A stretch of DNA of 64,000 bases, from NCBI GenBank assembly GCA_910588655.1, contig CAJUPJ010000004.1, positions 1 through 64,000 of the forward strand. The letters are read 5' to 3'. Below the pieces are notes generated by a model that worked only from the letters and a program-made list of their open reading frames with translations, did not search any database and was not told the DNA's origin. The first letter of the stretch is position 1, and the number at the start of each line of letters is the position of its first letter. The DNA is from an uncultured Lachnospiraceae bacterium. Its GTDB lineage: Bacteria > Bacillota > Clostridia > Lachnospirales > Lachnospiraceae. Position numbers and translations under genes: made by a program. Positions 43,677 through 52,677 of this stretch are shown here, piece by piece.

Positions 43677-44984
43677 TTATTCTGCCACACCTGCAAGATA
43701 ATTTACAAACTGCTGTGCTGTACGGCCTGAAATACCGCCGTGGCTTAATTCCCATTTATTAGCTTCTGCACATAGCTGTTCATATGACAGTTTTATTTCA
43801 GGATGTTTTGCAGCAAGTCCCTTTACAATATTAAAGAATTCCTGCTGTGACGGTTTATAAAAACCTATTGAAACACCAAAACGTGCCGCCAGCGACAGTT
43901 TTTCCTGCATTGTATCAGAGCGGTGGAGTTCATCCTGTGACATGTCAGAGCGGTCACTCCATGTTTCACGTATAAGATGCCTTCTGTTTGAAGTAGCATA
44001 TATTAACACATTTTCAGGTTTTGTCTCAAGCCCGCCTTCTATTACCGCTTTCAGGTACTTGTATTCTATTTCAAACTCTTCAAATGATAAATCATCCATA
44101 TAAATTATAAACTTGTAATTCCTGTTTTTAATTTCATCAATTATACGTGATAAATCCTTAAATTCATGTTTAAAAACTTCAATCATGCGCAGCCCCTGGC
44201 TGTAGTACATATTTAACACTGCCTTAACGCTTGTAGACTTCCCGGTGCCGGCATCGCCGAACAATAATACATTATTAGCTGCTTTTCCATTTAAAAATGC
44301 TTCTGTGTTCTCAACAAGTTTCTTTTTCTGTGCTTCATATCCTATAATATCATCAAGCACCATATCCCCTGTTGATGTTATAGGGACTAAAACCTCTCCA
44401 GCATCTTTGCTGGCTGAAACTCTGAAAGCTTTGTTAAGCCCGAACTTTCCAACACCATATTTTTTATAAAAACCTGTTACAATATTATAAATCTGGTCTT
44501 CATCTACAGCTTTTTCTATAGCCTCACTAAGTTCCTGGACTTTTTCACTAACACTTTTATTAGAAATATGCCCGCTTTTTACTACTGCTTTATAATCAAG
44601 TATTACACTGAAACAGTTTATCCCAAGTTCATTTTCTATTTTAGTAAAATCATAATCAAAAAGCTTTTTAAATATTAAAAAATCACCTCTGGCAAATACG
44701 TTAACTGTACCTTCATTTGCCCCTGTTTTCTCTGAAACAAGAGTAAACGGGTTTTCACTCATTGCCAGTATAAATGCTAAATAATTGTGCCATAAATTTT
44801 TGTCAAAACCATAACATGTAGCAATATCCAAAAGACGGTTTATCTCTATATAAATTTCTGTAATAAGGTTTTCCTTAATATAGCCGCCTGCATCAAACTG
44901 CTGGCAGATATCCGCAAGCCTGAATAATATACTGTCTTCACCAGCATTTCTGTAAATAACCAGTTTAGAAATTAAACGGTACAT
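43677..44984 (-). CDS. AAA ATPase of the DUF815 family
   Basis: A 435-residue cytosolic ATPase: Walker A LLFGDAGTGKSTSVKAVLN, Walker B FIIYMDDLSFEEFEIEYKY, sensor VLIYATSNRRHLIRETWSDR and the C-terminal lid GGISGRTAQQFVNYL. The N-terminal 200 residues are helical. The family is widespread in clostridia but has no firm function. GGAGG lies 6 bases before ATG. It sits between argS and the transglutaminase-like gene. Confidence 0.88.
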   Translation of the reverse strand: MYRLISKLVIYRNAGEDSILFRLADICQQFDAGGYIKENLITEIYIEINRLLDIATCYGFDKNLWHNYLAFILAMSENPFTLVSEKTGANEGTVNVFARGDFLIFKKLFDYDFTKIENELGINCFSVILDYKAVVKSGHISNKSVSEKVQELSEAIEKAVDEDQIYNIVTGFYKKYGVGKFGLNKAFRVSASKDAGEVLVPITSTGDMVLDDIIGYEAQKKKLVENTEAFLNGKAANNVLLFGDAGTGKSTSVKAVLNMYYSQGLRMIEVFKHEFKDLSRIIDEIKNRNYKFIIYMDDLSFEEFEIEYKYLKAVIEGGLETKPENVLIYATSNRRHLIRETWSDRSDMSQDELHRSDTMQEKLSLAARFGVSIGFYKPSQQEFFNIVKGLAAKHPEIKLSYEQLCAEANKWELSHGGISGRTAQQFVNYLAGVAE

Positions 44985-45014
44985 TTTACACCTCCAGTAA
45001 AAATATTGTCATGT

Positions 45015-46781
45015 TTACATGCGTTCTGGTGCTTCAAGCCCCAAAAGCCCTGTTGCTGTCCCAAGGATATCCCCTGCCAGCCTGCTTAATTTAATATACG
45101 AATTACGCACTTTTGCATCTTCATTATTTACAATCCTGTTCTCATGGTAGAACTTGTTAAATGCATCAGAAAGTTCATATATAAACTGGCAGATTTTATG
45201 TGGAGCCTGTTCATTATATGCTGCATAAACTGTATCCTGCCATTTGCAAAGTGAAAGCATTACATCTGTTTCACTCTGGCTGTGTGCAGGCTCTAGTGGT
45301 GCATCTTCATCTATAACAATTCCTTTCTCCTTAACCTTTGCAAGAAGCGATTTTATACGTACTATTGTATAGAAAATATATGGCCCTGTATTGCCCTCAA
45401 ATGAAGTGAAACGCTCCATGTCAAATATATAATCTTTTGATGCCTGGTTGCTTAAATCACCATATTTAATTGCAGCAAGGGCAACTTTAGCAGCAACATC
45501 TTTAATTTCGTTCTCTTCCATTTCACGTTCCTGCATCTTTTCAAGCACTTTTTCCTCAACTTCATCAAGAAGCTTTTCAAGGCGTGGCACACCGCCGTCA
45601 CGTGTTTTAAAAGGCTTGCCATCCTTACCATTAATTGTGCCATTGCCTACAAATATCAGTTCTGCATCACTTCCTATTATCTTTGTCTTCCTTGCACACC
45701 TGAATACCTGTTCAAAATAAAGTGACTGCCTTTTGTCAACAACATAAATAATCTTTGATGGGTCAAAAAGTTTCTTGCGTTCTACAATAGTAGCAAGGTC
45801 TGTTGTGTTATAAAGAGTTGCACCGTTCGACTTAAGTATCATACATGGCGGCACTTCTTTTGTATCTGTTTCTTCCTTAACATCAACAACTAAAGCACCA
45901 TCATCTATATGTGCATAACCGCCTTCCTTCATATCCTTTACCATATCCGGGATATATGGCTGTGCATCGGACTCCTTCTTCCAGAGGTCAAATTCCACAT
46001 CCAGCCTTGTATAAACCTTTTTCAAATCATTTACAGATACATTAATAATATGCTGCCAGAGTGCAATATACCCTTTTCTGCCTGCCTGTAACTGTGCAGT
46101 TGCCTCCTGTGCCTCTTCTTTATATTCTGCATGTTCCTTTGAATATTTGCTTGCAAATGGATATATCTCTTCCAGTTCACTTATAGTAAATGGTGCTTCT
46201 TCTGGATATTCCCCTTCAAAGCTTTCATCAAAATATACAAGTTCCGGGCTGCGCCTTTTAATTTCTGTAATAATCAGCCCTATAGGAAGCCCCCAGTCGC
46301 CAAGATGTGCGTCACCAATTACATTATGCCCAAGATAACGTGCTGTAAGCTTAATGCTTTCACCAATAACTGCAGGTCTTAAATGCCCTACATGCAAAGG
46401 CTTTGCAACATTTGCCCCGCCATAGTCAATAACTATTGTCTGTGGCTTGTCCGTCTTTTCACAGCCAAATGTTTCATCTTCTGCCATCCTGCCTATATAA
46501 TCTGAAAGAAAACTGCCACTTAAAGTTATATTAATAAAACCTGGTTTTAACGCCTGTACTTCACTAAAACTCTGGCTTTCTTTTAAAAGAGCCACAACCT
46601 CTTCTGCCATCTGTATTGGTGCTTTGTGGTACTCCTTTGCAGCAGAAAGTGCGCCATTACACTGGTACTGGCACAAATCAGGGCGGTTTGACAAAGCTGC
46701 CTTTGCATACTTTTCACTATATCCTGCCTTCTTAAATGCCTCACACAATTCTTCCTGAATTAATTCAATTATAGTTTTCAT
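45015..46781 (-). CDS. argS: Arginyl-tRNA synthetase
   Basis: A 588-residue class I synthetase. It shows the N-terminal Add1 domain, the HIGH-type motif VAKPLHVGHLRPAVIGESIK, GDAHLGDWGLPIGLII, NTTDLATIVERKK, DKRQSLYFEQVF, and the C-terminal anticodon domain ending GLLGLEAPERM. The start is ATG at 46781 because GGAG lies 6 bases upstream; the ATG at 46793 overlaps it. Confidence 0.96.
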   Translation of the reverse strand: MKTIIELIQEELCEAFKKAGYSEKYAKAALSNRPDLCQYQCNGALSAAKEYHKAPIQMAEEVVALLKESQSFSEVQALKPGFINITLSGSFLSDYIGRMAEDETFGCEKTDKPQTIVIDYGGANVAKPLHVGHLRPAVIGESIKLTARYLGHNVIGDAHLGDWGLPIGLIITEIKRRSPELVYFDESFEGEYPEEAPFTISELEEIYPFASKYSKEHAEYKEEAQEATAQLQAGRKGYIALWQHIINVSVNDLKKVYTRLDVEFDLWKKESDAQPYIPDMVKDMKEGGYAHIDDGALVVDVKEETDTKEVPPCMILKSNGATLYNTTDLATIVERKKLFDPSKIIYVVDKRQSLYFEQVFRCARKTKIIGSDAELIFVGNGTINGKDGKPFKTRDGGVPRLEKLLDEVEEKVLEKMQEREMEENEIKDVAAKVALAAIKYGDLSNQASKDYIFDMERFTSFEGNTGPYIFYTIVRIKSLLAKVKEKGIVIDEDAPLEPAHSQSETDVMLSLCKWQDTVYAAYNEQAPHKICQFIYELSDAFNKFYHENRIVNNEDAKVRNSYIKLSRLAGDILGTATGLLGLEAPERM

Positions 46782-46860
46782 TGTAATCTCCATTCTTATA
46801 TTGCTTTTTATTCCTGTACTATTTTTTATTCTTTTTACTGCTTTCTATTTTTATGGTTTT

Positions 46861-48186
46861 TTAATATAAACTTTCTATAACGTCAAAATAACCTGCAAAT
46901 GTCTTACTACAGCATAGCGGGTTTTCAATCTCTATGCCCTCTGCTGCCATCCCTGTTACTGTAAATGCCATTGCTGCCCTGTGGTCATTGTAAGTCTGTA
47001 TTACTGCCGGCTTTGGGAAACCCGGATAAATTACAACCCCGTCCTCATGTTCATCACACTTTATCCCCATGCGCCTGGTCTCATTAACAATAACCTTAAT
47101 CCGGTCAGACTCCTGTCCCCTTATATGGCTTACTCCCCTTATTGTTACAGGCGAATCTGCAAATGGTGCTATTGCCGCAAGCGTAAGTGCCTGGTCTGAA
47201 AAATCAGCCATATTAACATCTGTTCCCTTAAGCCTGTCATCCGGGGCATATAATTTTAACTCCCCATCCCTGCCCCACTCTGTATGGCAGCCCATCTCTT
47301 CAAGGACATTAATAAACTTCATATCCCCCTGCAGGCTGTCCTTCCTTATATGTTTAACAACCGCTGTGCCGCCTGTAACTGCTGCTATTGCATAGAAATA
47401 ACATGCAGCCGAAACATCAGGCTCTATCTGGTATTCTTGTATATTATAAGAACCCTGGCACACCCTGTAACAGTCTGCACCAGGTCTTTCCACACCCTTA
47501 TGCCCAAACTGTTTCATCATCTGTTCTGTAATCATTACATAAGACCTTGCATCCCTTTTTCCTGTAAGCTCTATTGTTAATGAATTAAATAATGCAGGGG
47601 CTGTCATAAGAAGCGCACTAAGGAACTGGCTGCTCCTGTCAATATTTAACCGGACAGACCTTTCTGGCATTAAATCCTTCATATTACTATTGCAAGAATT
47701 ACTATTGCCAGGGTTTCTTATTCCTGTAACCCTCATTGGAAAATTATATTCCCCACCAAGCCATTCAAACTTTGCACCTAAATCTTCCAGAACCTCTAAA
47801 AGTTCCCTTACAGGCCTTTTCTTCATCTGTCCAGAAGAATTAATTGTATAAACCCCTCTTCCCATTGCTGTAAAAGCAGTTAAAAACCTTGCTGCCGTGC
47901 CTGCACTCCGGACATCTATAGAAGCTTCCTTTGCAGGAATATCTCCACCCATGCCTTTAATCTTTACCGTTCTTGCAGCTTTATCCATTTCTGTCTTAAA
48001 TCCAAGTCCCTCAAGTGCTTTCAGGAAAACATAAGAGTCCTCGCTAAACTGCACACCTTTAAGAAGGGTTTCACCACTTCCCATAGCAGCAAGCAGAAGC
48101 GCCCTGTTTGTAATGCTTTTAGAACCTGGCACTTCCACATCTATATGGACAGGATGTGTAAATTTCCTTACTTTATAAATATCCAT
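46861..48186 (-). CDS. aroA: 3-phosphoshikimate 1-carboxyvinyltransferase (EPSP synthase)
   Basis: Joins shikimate 3-phosphate and phosphoenolpyruvate. The 441-residue protein shows VEVPGSKSITNRALLLAAMG, SAGTAARFLTAF, RSSQFLSALLMTAPAL, VSHIRGQESDRIKVIVNE and TYNDHRAAMAFTVTG. The start at 48186 is chosen because it gives the normal family N-terminus; a longer frame to 48288 would begin inside a terminator hairpin. Its ribosome site is weak. aroK and aroD lie 9 kb away, so the shikimate genes are split. Confidence 0.94.
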   Translation of the reverse strand: MDIYKVRKFTHPVHIDVEVPGSKSITNRALLLAAMGSGETLLKGVQFSEDSYVFLKALEGLGFKTEMDKAARTVKIKGMGGDIPAKEASIDVRSAGTAARFLTAFTAMGRGVYTINSSGQMKKRPVRELLEVLEDLGAKFEWLGGEYNFPMRVTGIRNPGNSNSCNSNMKDLMPERSVRLNIDRSSQFLSALLMTAPALFNSLTIELTGKRDARSYVMITEQMMKQFGHKGVERPGADCYRVCQGSYNIQEYQIEPDVSAACYFYAIAAVTGGTAVVKHIRKDSLQGDMKFINVLEEMGCHTEWGRDGELKLYAPDDRLKGTDVNMADFSDQALTLAAIAPFADSPVTIRGVSHIRGQESDRIKVIVNETRRMGIKCDEHEDGVVIYPGFPKPAVIQTYNDHRAAMAFTVTGMAAEGIEIENPLCCSKTFAGYFDVIESLY

Positions 48187-48275
48187 CTGTAAAATAACCA
48201 GCCTTTCAGTTAAAGTGATATGATGTATAAGTATAAGCCCATATAAAACATTTGTCAAAACAAATCCTGTAATAA

Positions 48276-48314
48276 GGAAAAGTGCCATGTTTGTAATACT
48301 TTAAAACATGGCAC
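48276..48314 (-). terminator. Terminator after the GH5 glycanase gene
   Basis: GTGCCATGTTT (48282-48292) with AAACATGGCAC (48304-48314), an 11-bp perfect stem, followed by TTTTCC on the minus strand. It is 9 bases past the stop codon. Confidence 0.82.
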
Positions 48315-48322
48315 TTCTTTTA

Positions 48323-49876
48323 TTACTCCTTAATCTTCCTTGCTGTTTCTGAAACTACCTTCTGGTCACTCTCTGACTTTACAGAATAACTGGTTCTTGA
48401 ATAGAAACTGTCATTAATATCCCACAGGACTGGCACAAACCCATAACTAACTGCCATATCCATAATTATATCCAGGCATTGTGATGACTCCTTATATACT
48501 GCATTATCTGCCATATGCCCGCTATCATAAACTGATGAACATTCACCAACAAAAACAGGTATGCCTTTATCTGTAAATGCCTCTTTTAGCAGTTCACACT
48601 GCTGCCTGCTGTAATCAAGCCATTCCTGGCTTCCCGTCTTTCCAGCCCAGTACATTGCATTATCAATATAATGTACTGAAACCATAAGCCTGCCATCAGC
48701 AGTATCATAAGGCATCTTAAAACGTACATCTGTTGTTTTATCAATATTTGTCCACCAGCCTGATACAATTAAAAGCCTCTGTGCATTATTTCCTCCTGTA
48801 CCCCTTACGGCATTTACAAATGTCTGGTTCATCTGGTTAACATAATTATACAATTCATCATCTGTATAATTATCCTCTTCCCTTTGTGTGCCCAGGTTCT
48901 CATTAAACCCTTCAAACACAAGATAGCCAGAATAGTCCTTAAAGTATTCTGCAATCTGTACCCAGAGCTTTTCTGTTATTTCCAGAGCTTCACCTTTTGC
49001 ATAATTCCTTATAATAAATTCATCATAATGGTGTATATTAACCACTGCATATAATCCATCATCCAGGCAGTATTTAACAATTTCCTGCACACGCTCCATA
49101 TATTCCTTATTGATTTCAAACTTTCCATCATCTTCCATCATATTGCCCCAGTAAACAGGTATTCTTACAGTAGAAAAACCTGCTGCCTTATAACCGTCTA
49201 TAACTTCTTTGGTTGTTACAACCGCACCCCAGCATTTCTCATAATCCTGTGGCTGGTTTCCGCCAATAGACTGTGCACCTGTTGTTTTATTATTCTTGTC
49301 TGACCAGTGTGCTTCCATAGTATTCCCAAGATTAATCCCAATTCCCATTTCCTTCACTATATTATTAGTATCCGGTTTTATACTGTCCTCTGGAACTTGT
49401 GTTGCAACGGGCGTAGCAGACGGAAGCGGGCTTGCTTCTGGAGATGGCATGGCACTTTCCTCTGGCACAGCACTGGCAGCTGGTGTAACATCTGGAGCTG
49501 GTACTACTTTAATCTTACATGCAAGCTTATTTGTTTTATTTACCTTCCTGCTGCCTGTTTTAACAGAATACTTTACAGTACATGTAATCTTTGCAGTACC
49601 CTCTTTTCTGGCACTTACAACACCTTTCTTTGTAACAGAAGCAACACTGCTTTTTAAAGATAACCATTTATACTTAATATTCCCTGTCTTTGCCGGCAAG
49701 TTTTTAACCTTAAGTTTAAAAACAGTCCCTGTCTCCATTGTTTTAGTCTTTCCTGCATTTAGCTGTATTCTGTTTCCAGCCAGTGCATAAACCTGGCTGT
49801 CTGCTGGTACTATTGAAATAACTAATAAAACCACCAATAATAATGATAAAAATTTTCTATTGTTTCTCTCTCCCAT
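48323..49876 (-). CDS. Secreted GH5-family glycanase (endoglucanase-type) with N-terminal Ig-like domain
   Basis: A 517-residue secreted enzyme. Signal peptide (FLSLLLVVLLVISIVPADS), a Big_2-like Ig domain (about 38-125; NLPAKTGNIKYKWLSLKSSV, ASVTKKGVVSARKEGTAKIT), a Pro/Ala/Ser linker, then a GH5 catalytic domain with GIGINLGNTMEAHWS, FSTVRIPVYWGNM, VVNIHHYDEF, the acid/base Glu in LVFEGFNENLGTQ and the nucleophile Glu in IPVFVGECSSVYDSGH. Probable substrate: beta-glucan, mannan or a related plant polysaccharide. Lactobacillus-type anchor signals are not seen. Confidence 0.9.
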   Translation of the reverse strand: MGERNNRKFLSLLLVVLLVISIVPADSQVYALAGNRIQLNAGKTKTMETGTVFKLKVKNLPAKTGNIKYKWLSLKSSVASVTKKGVVSARKEGTAKITCTVKYSVKTGSRKVNKTNKLACKIKVVPAPDVTPAASAVPEESAMPSPEASPLPSATPVATQVPEDSIKPDTNNIVKEMGIGINLGNTMEAHWSDKNNKTTGAQSIGGNQPQDYEKCWGAVVTTKEVIDGYKAAGFSTVRIPVYWGNMMEDDGKFEINKEYMERVQEIVKYCLDDGLYAVVNIHHYDEFIIRNYAKGEALEITEKLWVQIAEYFKDYSGYLVFEGFNENLGTQREEDNYTDDELYNYVNQMNQTFVNAVRGTGGNNAQRLLIVSGWWTNIDKTTDVRFKMPYDTADGRLMVSVHYIDNAMYWAGKTGSQEWLDYSRQQCELLKEAFTDKGIPVFVGECSSVYDSGHMADNAVYKESSQCLDIIMDMAVSYGFVPVLWDINDSFYSRTSYSVKSESDQKVVSETARKIKE

Positions 49877-49983
49877 TTAAACTTATCCTCCCGTAAAAAT
49901 ACTTTATATTATCCTTTCAGATTTTACCACACTTGCCTGTATATTGTCTACTTAATACAAAACTGCTATAATAAAAAATGGGC

Positions 49984-50030
49984 AGGATAATTTACAGTTT
50001 ACCAGGTGGGAATTTATGAAACGGATGTGG
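49984..50030 (-). repeat. Solo end-module of the palindromic repeat family
   Basis: AGGATAATTTACAGTTTACC and GGGAATTTATGAAACGGATG match the terminal module at 50860-50897 and, inverted, at 35017. Its partner is absent here. Together with the 50452-50897 element, such modules bracket the 50050-50409 gene. Confidence 0.65.
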
Positions 50031-50049
50031 TTGTTATATCTTTATAAAT

Positions 50050-50409
50050 TTATATATCCGGATATAATAAGAAAACCTGTCCATCATGGTTGCATATAAC
50101 TGCATTATTAAACTGTGCTGGGCAAATAGCAATATCTATTCCTTCACAGTGCGCATAATTAATGTGTTCCTTCATAAAATTAATGATTTCAGTGCATTGT
50201 GTAAGAAACAGCTTTTTAACTATACCGGCAGGGTCAAGATATAGTACATAAAATTCCTGGTGTCTTTTAAATAAATTACAATTATAAATATCTTCATTAA
50301 CCTCAATCCAGTTGTTAAATTTAACACTATCAATCAATGTAAATATATTATCCATAATGGAATTTTCATAAACAGGTGTGCCAGGGATAATGTTATATAT
50401 TCTTAGCAT
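50050..50409 (-). CDS. Hypothetical protein (119 aa)
   Basis: A 119-residue soluble protein (MDNIFTLIDSVKFNNWIEVN, FYVLYLDPAGIVKKLFLT, EGIDIAICPAQFNNAVICN) with no signal or TM segment. AAAGGA is about 9 bases before ATG. It is not recognised. It stands alone between two repeat-family modules, which may mean it was carried with them or merely escaped interruption. Confidence 0.6.
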   Translation of the reverse strand: MLRIYNIIPGTPVYENSIMDNIFTLIDSVKFNNWIEVNEDIYNCNLFKRHQEFYVLYLDPAGIVKKLFLTQCTEIINFMKEHINYAHCEGIDIAICPAQFNNAVICNHDGQVFLLYPDI

Positions 50410-50451
50410 TATAATAAATCCTTTTTCTTATTATTTTGTGGTTATGTAAAA

Positions 50452-50897
50452 CCTGTCAATATTAACCAGTAAAACACCAGACAGCAGGATAACTGCAGAT
50501 TATATGTGGCAAAATTATTCTGCCAGGCACTTCTAGCCGTCTGAATAAAATGCCACACAACATAATTTACAATTATCCTTTGGCGGACGTATGGTTTTAG
50601 TGCAGGTTTATGGTAACAGGTTTCACGTGCCATGATGCCAGCAATATTAAATACAGGGGTACTTTAAGCCCGCCGGCATTTAAGCTGTGTAATTAATGTT
50701 ACAAAAGAAACATCAGTTTATTTTGTAACATTAATTACATGGCTTTATGTGCCGTTGCGTGGCTTGACGTAGCGGAAGCGTACCCCTGTATTTAATATTC
50801 TGGCTCTGGCACAGAAACCGTCCGTCCACCAACCCTTACAAAAACACAGGATAACTGCAAACTATCATATATTTGGGAATTTATGAAACGGACGTGG
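50452..50897. repeat. Mosaic palindromic repeat, copy 5, overlapping the kinase 3' end
   Basis: Inner arms AGCAATATTAAATACAGGGG and CCCCTGTATTTAATATTCTG pair. The apex is a stem GCTGTGTAATTAATGTTACA to TGTAACATTAATTACATGGC with a 4-base loop ATCA, 25 of 28 pairs. Then comes CGTAGCGGAAGCGTACCCC. The right side carries TGGCTCTGGCACAGAAACCG and TCCGTCC and ends in GGGAATTTATGAAACGGACG. The end module lies inside the kinase gene and encodes its last codons. The 50410-50864 gap has no gene. Confidence 0.85.
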
Positions 50898-51794
50898 CAT
50901 AACAACCTTTATTATAAACATCCTGTCTTTCACAGAGGCACTTATCTCCCCTCCCATCCTGCCTGCCAGTTCTTTTGCAACTGAAAGCCCAAGCCCTGTT
51001 GAACCTTTGCTCCTGGCAATATCTGCTTTATAAAACCTGTCAAAAACTTGTGATATATCTATTTCCCAAGGGTTTTCAACACTGTTTTTACATAAAAACT
51101 CCACCCTTCCATTTCCCGTTTTATATGTTATAAAAATCCTTCCACTTCCATGCAGCATTGCATTTTTCAATATATTAGAAAGCATCCTTTTAACTGCTAC
51201 ATCATTGCAGGTTACTATTGCAGGCTCTTCCTCTATATCTACTTCTGCTTCTATATTTTTCTCTTTAAATGTGCCATAAAATGAAAACAGTGTACCAAGC
51301 ACAATTTTTGTAAAATCATATTTGCCAAGTTCAAGCACATAGTCTTCATTCTGGAGTTTTGTATAAGTAAAAAGCTCTTCTAAAAGCTCTGTAAGTTCAA
51401 TAAGCTTCCCATCTATTATTTTACTGTATTTCTTCTTCTTCTCTGTATCAGTTTCACTTTCCAGCAGTTCAAAAAACCCCCTGAGTGATGTAAGAGGCGT
51501 CCTTATATCATGCGAAATTCCAGCCATTGCTATTTTAAGCCGCCTGTCCTTTTCCTTTAAAAGATTTTCTTTCGCCTTATGTTCTTCACACATAAGGTTT
51601 ATAAGGCTGGTAAGATTTAAAATTTCCTTTTCTATTATATCATTATAAATAATCCTGTTAGTATAATTTTCCCTTATAAACACCATCTGGCGGCAGATAT
51701 TTATTACCTGCCGCCTGTATAAAATGTACTTTATAGTAACAATTATTAACAGTATGCCTAAAATTGCAGTTACTGCAATAAATCCTATTTCCAT
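50865..51794 (-). CDS. Sensor histidine kinase of an ABC-transporter two-component system
   Basis: A 309-residue kinase with one or two N-terminal TM segments (GFIAVTAILGILLIIVTIKY) and almost no outer domain, the layout of intramembrane-sensing kinases. H-box AMAGISHDIRTPLTSLRGFF; N-box MLSNILKNAMLHG; GSTGLGLSVAKELAGRMGG. The final residues PRPFHKFPNI are encoded by the end of a repeat element, so the natural C-terminus was replaced or extended. The start at 51794 has GGTGG 6 bases upstream. It is the last gene of a response regulator-ATPase-permease-kinase row. Confidence 0.88.
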   Translation of the reverse strand: MEIGFIAVTAILGILLIIVTIKYILYRRQVINICRQMVFIRENYTNRIIYNDIIEKEILNLTSLINLMCEEHKAKENLLKEKDRRLKIAMAGISHDIRTPLTSLRGFFELLESETDTEKKKKYSKIIDGKLIELTELLEELFTYTKLQNEDYVLELGKYDFTKIVLGTLFSFYGTFKEKNIEAEVDIEEEPAIVTCNDVAVKRMLSNILKNAMLHGSGRIFITYKTGNGRVEFLCKNSVENPWEIDISQVFDRFYKADIARSKGSTGLGLSVAKELAGRMGGEISASVKDRMFIIKVVMPRPFHKFPNI

Positions 51795-51807
51795 ATTAAT
51801 CCACCAT

Positions 51808-52677
51808 TCATACAATATCCTTTTTTGAGAACCATAAAACATTTAAAACATTATACAAGATAAAGTATACTATGCCAATACCAAGTGCAAATTTTAAAAC
51901 ATCTGCCTGGGCATCCATATTTACTTTTAATATGTTTGTACTTATATAATATTTTGATATATCAAAATCCGTATTAAAAACCTTCTGCGTAATTGTCACA
52001 AAAAGCTTACCAAATCCCATAGTTTCAAGAAGCCCTATAGTTATACCTGCGGATGTGCTTTTAGTAAATTCTGTTACCAGCAAAAGCCCGCTTATAAATG
52101 CCATATAAAGAAGATACTGCAATGCAAACACTTTAATTGCTTCTGGCAGGTATTCTATACCAAAACTAATACTGCCATCTAAAATAATCCCTGTAGCAAA
52201 TGCTATATATCCTATAACCATATAGCAGAACATGCATACAAATGTATAAACCCCTGTTACTGCCAGTTTGGAAAGCAATATATTATATTTATGTTTTGTC
52301 TGGCCTGCAATATTTTTAATAAAACCATTCTTTTCATCAGCCCTGAAAAATAATACTGCACCTATAAGTATAAATAAAACCACAATCCCGCTGCTTAAGT
52401 CTGAACTGTATATATATACATAATCCTTTAATGTACCGTCACTGTTTAAAGGGGTATCACTATAAATCCCAAAGTCCCCGGGTTCTTCTTTGGTTTCATT
52501 ATATATTTCACCGCCTTCAGCCCTATTACTTTCTTCTATCTGCTCTATCATCTGCCAGCTCTCATCCGCAGCCAGGCTGCCACTTATAAATGACATAAGC
52601 ATTAATAAGGCAAATACAACAATTACACTTTTTGTATGTACCATCCTGAATAAATTACTTCTTATAAGATTAAGCAT
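51808..52677 (-). CDS. ABC-2 type permease of the two-component/ABC module
   Basis: A 289-residue membrane protein with six predicted segments (for example VIVVFALLMLMSFISGSLAA, LSSGIVVLFILIGAVLFF, FALGIGIVYFILYNVLNVLW) and an outer loop of about 60 residues after TM1. It overlaps the ATPase gene by 8 bases, with GGAGG 8 bases before ATG at 52677. It is of the lantibiotic-immunity/Na-efflux-like ABC-2 type; the substrate is unknown. Confidence 0.82.
   Translation of the reverse strand: MLNLIRSNLFRMVHTKSVIVVFALLMLMSFISGSLAADESWQMIEQIEESNRAEGGEIYNETKEEPGDFGIYSDTPLNSDGTLKDYVYIYSSDLSSGIVVLFILIGAVLFFRADEKNGFIKNIAGQTKHKYNILLSKLAVTGVYTFVCMFCYMVIGYIAFATGIILDGSISFGIEYLPEAIKVFALQYLLYMAFISGLLLVTEFTKSTSAGITIGLLETMGFGKLFVTITQKVFNTDFDISKYYISTNILKVNMDAQADVLKFALGIGIVYFILYNVLNVLWFSKKDIV

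Noticed and set aside
48187..48288. Longer N-terminus for EPSP synthase
   Set aside because: The upstream start lies inside the terminator hairpin of the GH5 gene and adds a hydrophobic stretch not usual for the family.
50442..50633. 63-codon minus-strand frame upstream of the 119-aa gene
   Set aside because: It lies wholly in the repeat element and lacks a ribosome site.
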